From Lachnospiraceae bacterium (GTDB lineage: Bacteria; Bacillota; Clostridia; Lachnospirales; Lachnospiraceae): a stretch of DNA of 64,000 nt. Location of the stretch: the NCBI GenBank assembly GCA_910575475.1, contig CAJTGD010000008.1, positions 113,209 to 177,208 of the forward strand, in the 5' to 3' direction. A model generated the notes under the pieces. The model did not search any database. It had not been told where the DNA came from and was given only the letters and a program-made list of their open reading frames with translations. Position 1 is the first letter of the stretch. Each line of letters opens with the position of its first letter. The position numbers and the translations under genes were made by a program. Positions 59,662 through 64,000 of the stretch are shown in pieces.

Positions 59662-59946
59662 ATGAATGAATCGGCGATAGTGATTATCAAAAATTACATG
59701 AACAGGCTGAACCGGCCGAACAGCAGTAAAAAAATATTACATTTCGAGCAAATGAGCTATTCGAGATGGGCGGCGAATGAACTATTAAACTGTGTTATGG
59801 AACAAAACTCAAGAAGTCCAGTTAGAGTAATTGAAGAATTTATATCTAAGATGGATACGTATTCTTGTATGAATGGAGCAAGTTTTATTTTTTCAGTTGC
59901 ACACGACACTGCTGAGGACATCCTCGATATGTTTCTTAAAGAGTAA
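59662..59946 (+). CDS. hypothetical helical protein, 94 residues
   Basis: Soluble, all-helical composition: ESAIVIIKNYMNRLNRPNSS, YSRWAANELLNCVMEQNSRS, VIEEFISKMDTYSCMNG and FSVAHDTAEDILDMFLK. Ribosome site is weak (GGAGTGG). No family known. It is placed before DUF6353-like protein 2. Confidence 0.6.
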   Translation: MNESAIVIIKNYMNRLNRPNSSKKILHFEQMSYSRWAANELLNCVMEQNSRSPVRVIEEFISKMDTYSCMNGASFIFSVAHDTAEDILDMFLKE

Positions 59947-59969
59947 AAATATTTGAAAGGTGAAGAATA

Positions 59970-60740
59970 ATGAATAAACCTAATTTCTCAAAAATGATCA
60001 GATCCGTACAGATGACAATGGCCAAACACAGTCCGGAAATCCTGATGGGTATCGGTATTGCCGGAATGGTAACGACGACTATCATGGCGGTAAAAGCGAC
60101 GCCAAAGGCGATGAAATTATTGGAAGAAGAACAGCAGCACCACGACGAACCTTTGACAAAGACCGAGACGGTCAAAGCAGCGTGGAAACCCTATATTCCT
60201 GCGGCGGTCACTGGCACTATATCTGTAGCGTGCCTAATCGGAGCCAATTCAGTCAGTGCAAGAAGAAATGCCGTACTAGCAACTGCTTATAATCTTTCTG
60301 AAACAGCTCTTACGGAATATAAAGAAAAAGTAGTAGAGACTGTCGGAGAAAAGAAAGAAAAAGAAATCAGAGATAAGGTTGCCAAAGAGCATGTGGAAAA
60401 GAACCCAGTAAAGCCAGAGGAGGTTATTATCACCGGGATGGGGAACACGCTCTGCCGTGATGCTGTATCCGGACGTTATTTTGAGTCTGATATAGAGTTT
60501 ATCAGGAAGACCGTAAACGAGCTAAATCGACGGCTTATCAGTGAAATGTATATCCCGCTTAATGATTTTTATTATGAGATAAAGCTGGAACCTAACGGTA
60601 TGGGTAATGATCTCGGCTGGAACGTTGACAGAGGACTGATCGAGCTCGATGTCAGTGCACAGATGGCCTGGAATGAGAGGCCATGTCTGGAAATTAGCTA
60701 TTCGGTAGCTCCTCAATATGATTTTCGAAATCTGATGTAA
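59970..60740 (+). CDS. DUF6353-like membrane protein 2
   Basis: The 256-residue protein repeats the layout of protein 1: HSPEILMGIGIAGMVTTTIM (helix 1), VKATPKAMKLLEEEQ, PYIPAAVTGTISVACLIGAN (helix 2), a long helix with LTEYKEKVVETVGEKKEKEI, and a beta domain with GRYFESDIEFIRKTVNEL, PLNDFYYEIKL and DLGWNVDRGLIEL. GAAAGGTGAAG precedes the ATG. Function unknown. Confidence 0.78.
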   Translation: MNKPNFSKMIRSVQMTMAKHSPEILMGIGIAGMVTTTIMAVKATPKAMKLLEEEQQHHDEPLTKTETVKAAWKPYIPAAVTGTISVACLIGANSVSARRNAVLATAYNLSETALTEYKEKVVETVGEKKEKEIRDKVAKEHVEKNPVKPEEVIITGMGNTLCRDAVSGRYFESDIEFIRKTVNELNRRLISEMYIPLNDFYYEIKLEPNGMGNDLGWNVDRGLIELDVSAQMAWNERPCLEISYSVAPQYDFRNLM

Positions 60741-60743
60741 ACA

Positions 60744-60771
60744 CGCAAAAAATACATGGACTTTAATGAAG
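60744..60771 (+). promoter_or_regulatory. 28-bp array motif, copy 14 (degenerate)
   Basis: CGCAAAAAATACA then TGGACTTTAATGAAG; a separate TTTCTATTATGAAAGG follows at 60785, so the motif seems duplicated or split here. Confidence 0.45.
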
Positions 60772-60809
60772 AACATTGATTAATTTCTATTATGAAAGGA
60801 GTAATTAAC

Positions 60810-61091
60810 ATGGAAGAACAGATGATTACAACAACAGAAGAAACCGCAATCGAAGAGATCGCAGAAAACAATGAAGGTTCTGGTCTTGGCACCGGAATGG
60901 CTATGCTTATTGGAAGCGGATTGACTTTGGCGACAATAGCCGGAGTAAAATTCCTGAAAAAGAAGCTGGCAGAAAGGAAAGCCATGAAAGAGGAACAGGA
61001 AGTGTTTGACACTGATTACGACGAGGAGTTCTTTGAAGAAGAGAGTTCTGATTCGGATGGAAAGAAACCGGAAGAAGAGAAAAAAGATTGA
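60810..61091 (+). CDS. small membrane protein with acidic ends, 93 residues
   Basis: Acidic N-terminus (EEQMITTTEETAIEEIAENN), one Gly-rich membrane helix (GTGMAMLIGSGLTLATIAGV), basic segment (KFLKKKLAERKAMK) and a strongly acidic tail. The arrangement suggests a bitopic protein between two DUF6353-like genes. AAAGGAG is the ribosome site. Unknown. Confidence 0.65.
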   Translation: MEEQMITTTEETAIEEIAENNEGSGLGTGMAMLIGSGLTLATIAGVKFLKKKLAERKAMKEEQEVFDTDYDEEFFEEESSDSDGKKPEEEKKD

Positions 61092-61101
61092 TGTTGAAAC
61101 C

Positions 61102-61136
61102 GGGAGGGTATCTGCAACAAGGTACTTTCCCTTTTT
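61102..61136 (+). terminator. terminator, array copy 15
   Basis: GGGAGGGTATC and GGTACTTTCCC form an imperfect stem, then TTTTT. Confidence 0.65.
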
Positions 61137-61155
61137 CATTTGGAGGAGGAAACAA

Positions 61156-61776
61156 ATGGACGAGTACAAGCCAAATTCCCACAGGTTTAAAGAGGAAAAA
61201 AATAAGGCAGCGCCGCCTGAAGACAGTAGAAAAGTAGAAAAGATGATCTGCGGCACTGTAAAGTCGAAAAAGAAAAGTGAAATCCAGAAACTTGCAGACG
61301 TGTTTATCTCCGAGGACGCAGCAAGTGTGAAGTCGTATATTCTGATGGATGTTCTGGTGCCTGCGATGAAAAAAGCTATTTCGGATATTGTGACAAATGG
61401 CGTGGATATGCTCCTGTATGGAGAAAACAGGCACGACAGGAAGAACTCCAGAGCATCCAAGGTTTCCTACAGGGATTACTACAATAGAAGAGATGACGAC
61501 AGGGATTCATCCAGACATTCCAGGGCACGGACTGGTTATGATTATGATGATATCATACTGGATAACCGTGGCGAAGCGGAGGATGTGCTTTCGCGAATGG
61601 ATGAACTAATCGACACTTATGGGATAGTCAGCGTTGCAGATTTCTACGATCTGGTCGGGATTACTGGAAAATATACAGATAACAATTATGGCTGGACTGA
61701 TATACATAGCGCAAAAGTAGTGTCGGTAAGAGACGGATATTTGATAAAACTTCCAAGGGCATTGCCCGTAAACTAG
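61156..61776 (+). CDS. hypothetical protein with the shared GW-type C-terminus
   Basis: The ATG at 61156 has GGAGGAGG upstream; the longer frame starts within the previous gene and was rejected. The 206-residue protein has a helical middle (DAASVKSYILMDVLVPAMKK), an Arg/Asp/Ser/Tyr-rich linker (about residues 95-135) and an end with YGIVSVADFYDLVGITG and YGWTDIHSAKVVSVRDG. That end matches the DFYxLxG...GW motif of the DUF6353-like proteins, but there are no membrane helices. Confidence 0.68.
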   Translation: MDEYKPNSHRFKEEKNKAAPPEDSRKVEKMICGTVKSKKKSEIQKLADVFISEDAASVKSYILMDVLVPAMKKAISDIVTNGVDMLLYGENRHDRKNSRASKVSYRDYYNRRDDDRDSSRHSRARTGYDYDDIILDNRGEAEDVLSRMDELIDTYGIVSVADFYDLVGITGKYTDNNYGWTDIHSAKVVSVRDGYLIKLPRALPVN

Positions 61777-61787
61777 GAGATGGTTAT

Positions 61788-61892
61788 ATGAAAGGATACC
61801 TGACAAAAGTTGGTTATATGGGATTAGTTTGTGGGGCATGGATCTTGTTCGCTACGGAACAGGAGTATTACGAATATTTAAGTAGCAGATAA
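61788..61892 (+). CDS. small hydrophobic protein, 34 residues
   Basis: The frame MKGYLTKVGYMGLVCGAWIL continues to an acidic, Tyr-rich end (EQEYYEYLSSR). It follows the previous stop by 11 bases with AGGAGATG as ribosome site. Real but unassigned, if translated. Confidence 0.5.
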   Translation: MKGYLTKVGYMGLVCGAWILFATEQEYYEYLSSR

Positions 61893-61923
61893 GATTTTTA
61901 ATTTGAAAGGAGAAAAAGTGAAA

Positions 61924-62874
61924 ATGAATTTAGACTATGAACAATTGATAAGCATAACAGTCAAATCTCAAGACGAGCTTGAAATGATACCAGAGGACTT
62001 TAAAGGAAAAATTTACATTGAATTCGGTTCGTATTTTAATCCGGCAATTATTAACAAGGCGTACGTACGCTCTGTTGTAGCTCGGGGAAACAGCTCTGTT
62101 GAGGCTCGGGGAAACAGCTCTGTTGAGGCTCGGGGAAACAGCTCTGTTGTAGCTTGGGGAAACAGCTCTGTTGTAGCTTGGGGAAACAGCTCTGTTGTAG
62201 CTTGGGGAAACAGCTCTGTTGTAGCTTGGGGAAACAGCTCTGTTGTAGCTCGGGGAAACAGCTCTGTTGTAGCTTGGGAAAACAGCTCTGTTGAGGCTCG
62301 GGGAAACAGCTCTGTTGAGGCTCGGGAAAACAGCTCTGTTGTAGCTCGGGAAAACAGCTCTGTTGAGGCTAATGGTAATTCACAGGTGGTAAATTGTCAA
62401 ACATGCGATGGACGCATCAAGATTTATGGTAACGCAAGGATTGTTTTTATGCCCAAAAACATCGAAGAATATATGGCGTTTTATGGAATTAAGCATGACA
62501 AAAAGAAAGCAATATTCTATAAAGCGGTACATTCTACGAAAGAAGGCTATGTGTCAGACTACGATTCACGGGTTAAGTATGTGGTCGGCGAATCAATTAG
62601 TATTGATTGTGACCCAGATATATACGAAGAATGTTCTTATGGAATTCATATCGCGCATTTGAATTGGTGTTTAGACTTTGGCAGAAGTTGGGAAAACTTG
62701 GCAATTATTGAGGTGGAGGTGGATATAGAAAAAATAGTGTTACCACTTGCATCAATCGGTAAAGTACGAACGTCGAAGATTAAAGTATTAAGAGAAGTTC
62801 CTCTTACAGAGTGTGGTGTTTATGGGAAAATTTTAGCTAATAGAATAAAAAATTCAAAGAAGGAGAACGAATAA
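61924..62874 (+). CDS. octapeptide-repeat protein with DUF7666-like C-terminus
   Basis: About 316 residues; GTG at 61918 is an alternative start with closer spacing to AAAGGAG. Residues 1-49 are a short alpha/beta lead. Residues 50-153 are 13 copies of S-V-[VE]-A-[RWN]-[GE]-N-S, expected to form a right-handed beta-solenoid. The remainder has FYKAVHSTKEGYVSDYDS, ECSYGIHIAHLNWCLDFGRS and KVRTSKIKVLREVPLTECGV, a pattern I associate with DUF7666. The repeat ends suddenly into NGNSQVVNCQTCDGRIKIYG, which keeps the same rhythm. No signal peptide. A cytoplasmic or virion-associated role is open. Confidence 0.75.
   Translation: MNLDYEQLISITVKSQDELEMIPEDFKGKIYIEFGSYFNPAIINKAYVRSVVARGNSSVEARGNSSVEARGNSSVVAWGNSSVVAWGNSSVVAWGNSSVVAWGNSSVVARGNSSVVAWENSSVEARGNSSVEARENSSVVARENSSVEANGNSQVVNCQTCDGRIKIYGNARIVFMPKNIEEYMAFYGIKHDKKKAIFYKAVHSTKEGYVSDYDSRVKYVVGESISIDCDPDIYEECSYGIHIAHLNWCLDFGRSWENLAIIEVEVDIEKIVLPLASIGKVRTSKIKVLREVPLTECGVYGKILANRIKNSKKENE
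62071..62382 (+). repeat. 24-bp tandem repeat, 13 units, in frame
   Basis: Units vary only at three codons (GTA/GAG, CGG/TGG, GGA/GAA), with AACAGCTCTGTT constant. Neighbouring units are often identical, so the copy number is likely to change by slippage or recombination. Confidence 0.92.
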
Positions 62875-62876
62875 AG

Positions 62877-63797
62877 ATGAAAAAAGAGATTATGAACAAT
62901 GTGAGCAGAAAACTCAGCAAAGTAGGGTTCCAGATTAAGAAGAGCAGTCCTGAACTTTTGATAGTCGCAGGTGTCATCGGAACAGTAGCGAGCGCGGTTA
63001 TGGCTTGCCGTGCAACGACAAAGGTAAGCAAAATCATGGAGGAATCCAGAGAAAATATCGAGACGGTCCATAAGTGTATGGAAAATCCGGAAACGAAGGA
63101 AAAATACACAGAAGATGACAGCAAAAAGGATCTGACAATCGTATATGCTCAAACCGGAGTGAAACTGGCAAAACTGTATGGACCGGCTGTTATCCTCGGG
63201 ATCGTATCCCTCACCAGTATTGTAGCGTCCAATAGCATTCTTCGCAAAAGAAATGCAGCTCTTGCTGCTGCTTACGCAACCATTGATAAAAGCTATAAGG
63301 AATACAGAAACCGGGTCGTGGAACGGTTCGGAAAAGACATCGACCATGAGCTTCGGTACAACATCAAGGCAAAGGAAATTGAGGAAACTGTCGTCGATGA
63401 TAAAGGTAAAGAAAAAAAGGTGAAGAAGACTGTAAACACTGTTATGCCGGACGGTGTCAGCGACTACGCGAAATATTTCACCAATGTGAACCCATACTGG
63501 GAAAATTCCGAAGAATACGTCGAGATGTTCTTCAGGGCACAGCAAAATTATGCCAACGATCTGCTCCGGACCAAAGGCTACATCACGCTGAATCAGGTAT
63601 ATGATATGCTTGGCATGAAAACGAATAAAGCGGGGATGGTTGTAGGATGGGTTTATAACCCGGAAAACGCGGTCGGTGATAACTATGTTGAGTTTGATGT
63701 GAAGCCGGTATATTTGCAGAGGGAGAACGGAGAAGGTCTTGATCTGGCATATGTGGTAGACTTTAATGTGGATGGTAATATTTTTGAAATGATGTGA
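62877..63797 (+). CDS. DUF6353-like membrane protein 3
   Basis: The longest member, 306 residues. Helix 1 is SPELLIVAGVIGTVASAVMA, then CRATTKVSKIM; helix 2 is YGPAVILGIVSLTSIVASNS followed by RKRNAALAAAYATIDKSYKE. A basic insertion near 175-190 (DDKGKEKKVKKTV) sets it apart. The end has TLNQVYDMLGMKTNKAGMVV and GWVYNPENA, then NIFEMM. It starts two bases after the previous stop codon, with GAAGGAGAACG as ribosome site. A terminator follows. Confidence 0.8.
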   Translation: MKKEIMNNVSRKLSKVGFQIKKSSPELLIVAGVIGTVASAVMACRATTKVSKIMEESRENIETVHKCMENPETKEKYTEDDSKKDLTIVYAQTGVKLAKLYGPAVILGIVSLTSIVASNSILRKRNAALAAAYATIDKSYKEYRNRVVERFGKDIDHELRYNIKAKEIEETVVDDKGKEKKVKKTVNTVMPDGVSDYAKYFTNVNPYWENSEEYVEMFFRAQQNYANDLLRTKGYITLNQVYDMLGMKTNKAGMVVGWVYNPENAVGDNYVEFDVKPVYLQRENGEGLDLAYVVDFNVDGNIFEMM

Positions 63798-63847
63798 ATG
63801 ACGGGGATCAATACACCAGGTTCCGGAACAATCAGGGATATTTTTGA

Positions 63848-63892
63848 TTACCCTTGGCTTTACAATGTTTGAAAAGCTGAGGGTATTTTTTT
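63848..63892 (+). terminator. terminator after DUF6353-like gene 3
   Basis: TTACCCTTGGCTTT pairs with AAAGCTGAGGGTA, then TTTTTTT. After it, 63893-64000 shows no gene within the window. Confidence 0.85.
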
Positions 63893-64000
63893 CAAATAAG
63901 CCTGCAAATAAAAAGTCAATAGAAAATTGAATATTTTTTGAAAAAGTTTTATGTAGGAAAGATGCGTACAACAACCAGACCACCGTAGAACGCTGGTTTT

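Noticed and set aside
53496..60771. CRISPR-like dispersed repeats
   Set aside because: The 28-bp motif copies are about 120 to 1300 bases apart with genes between, and no cas gene is present.
61006..61155. N-terminal extension of the gene at 61156
   Set aside because: It overlaps the gene at 60810 in another frame and crosses a terminator; GGAGGAGG stands before the later ATG.
62071..62382. CRISPR array
   Set aside because: The 24-bp units are continuous without spacers and lie in frame inside a protein gene.
52956..63983. Definite call as prophage
   Set aside because: No capsid, terminase, tail, integrase or lysis gene is visible in the window, so only the neutral term inserted element is used.

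Overview
The window reads as a chromosomal segment from a spore-forming gut Firmicute of the Lachnospiraceae type. The evidence is the cluster RqcP, YabP, YabQ, DivIC-like protein, short SpoIIE-type phosphatase, the CotS-like spore-coat kinase, strong AGGAGG ribosome sites, glycan loci of Lachnospiraceae style and LacI/AraC/GntR/XRE regulators. The species cannot be named from sequence alone.

Layout. 1-3.0 kb: a cut-off AraC-type regulator divergent from a GH3 beta-glucosidase. 3.0-13.2 kb: an accessory-looking stretch with a small protein present twice, an XRE regulator, zinc-ribbon proteins, two secreted surface proteins (one with a sortase-like tail, one whose tail stops right at the sorting motif), an HD hydrolase, an orphan HicB with a hicA stub, and a sodium:neurotransmitter-type transporter. 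13.4-29.3 kb: housekeeping and sporulation genes: a DUF342/FapA protein, a GntR-ABC operon with a readable promoter and operator, asnS, cca, a CotS-like kinase, a phosphoglucomutase, HU, the yabPQ-divIC-spoIIE cluster, a phosphodiesterase and a NYN/OST-HTH protein. 29.5-31.4 kb: an ATPase gene split by a 603-bp IS200-type insertion. 31.6-52.4 kb: glycan use: GH42, three LacI regulators, then a long beta-mannan operon.

The mannan operon forms a complete intracellular pathway. A lipoprotein and two permeases import manno-oligosaccharides. A GH130_2 phosphorylase shortens them. A cellobiose 2-epimerase turns mannobiose into mannosyl-glucose, and a GH130_1 phosphorylase splits that to mannose 1-phosphate and glucose. 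A phosphohexomutase and a ManA-ROK kinase fusion carry the products into glycolysis. A GH36 alpha-galactosidase removes galactose side chains. No endo-mannanase is present in the window.

52.6-64 kb is an AT-richer inserted element whose left edge truncates an ATPase-like gene. It carries about 25 mostly small unknown genes. Many follow one plan: gene, stop codon inside or next to a GAGTCC/GGGCTC terminator, then a conserved 28-bp motif ending in TATTATGAAA, then a ribosome site and the next gene. The same motif stands directly before a tRNA-like sequence whose anticodon loop appears to be only four bases. Four proteins here share a C-terminal motif (three also share two membrane segments), and another has 13 copies of an octapeptide. 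No integrase, capsid, relaxase or replication gene is visible, so the element's class (prophage or integrative element) stays open. Two 161-bp palindromic elements with a shared core, plus shorter related arms next to stop codons, are scattered through the chromosomal part.
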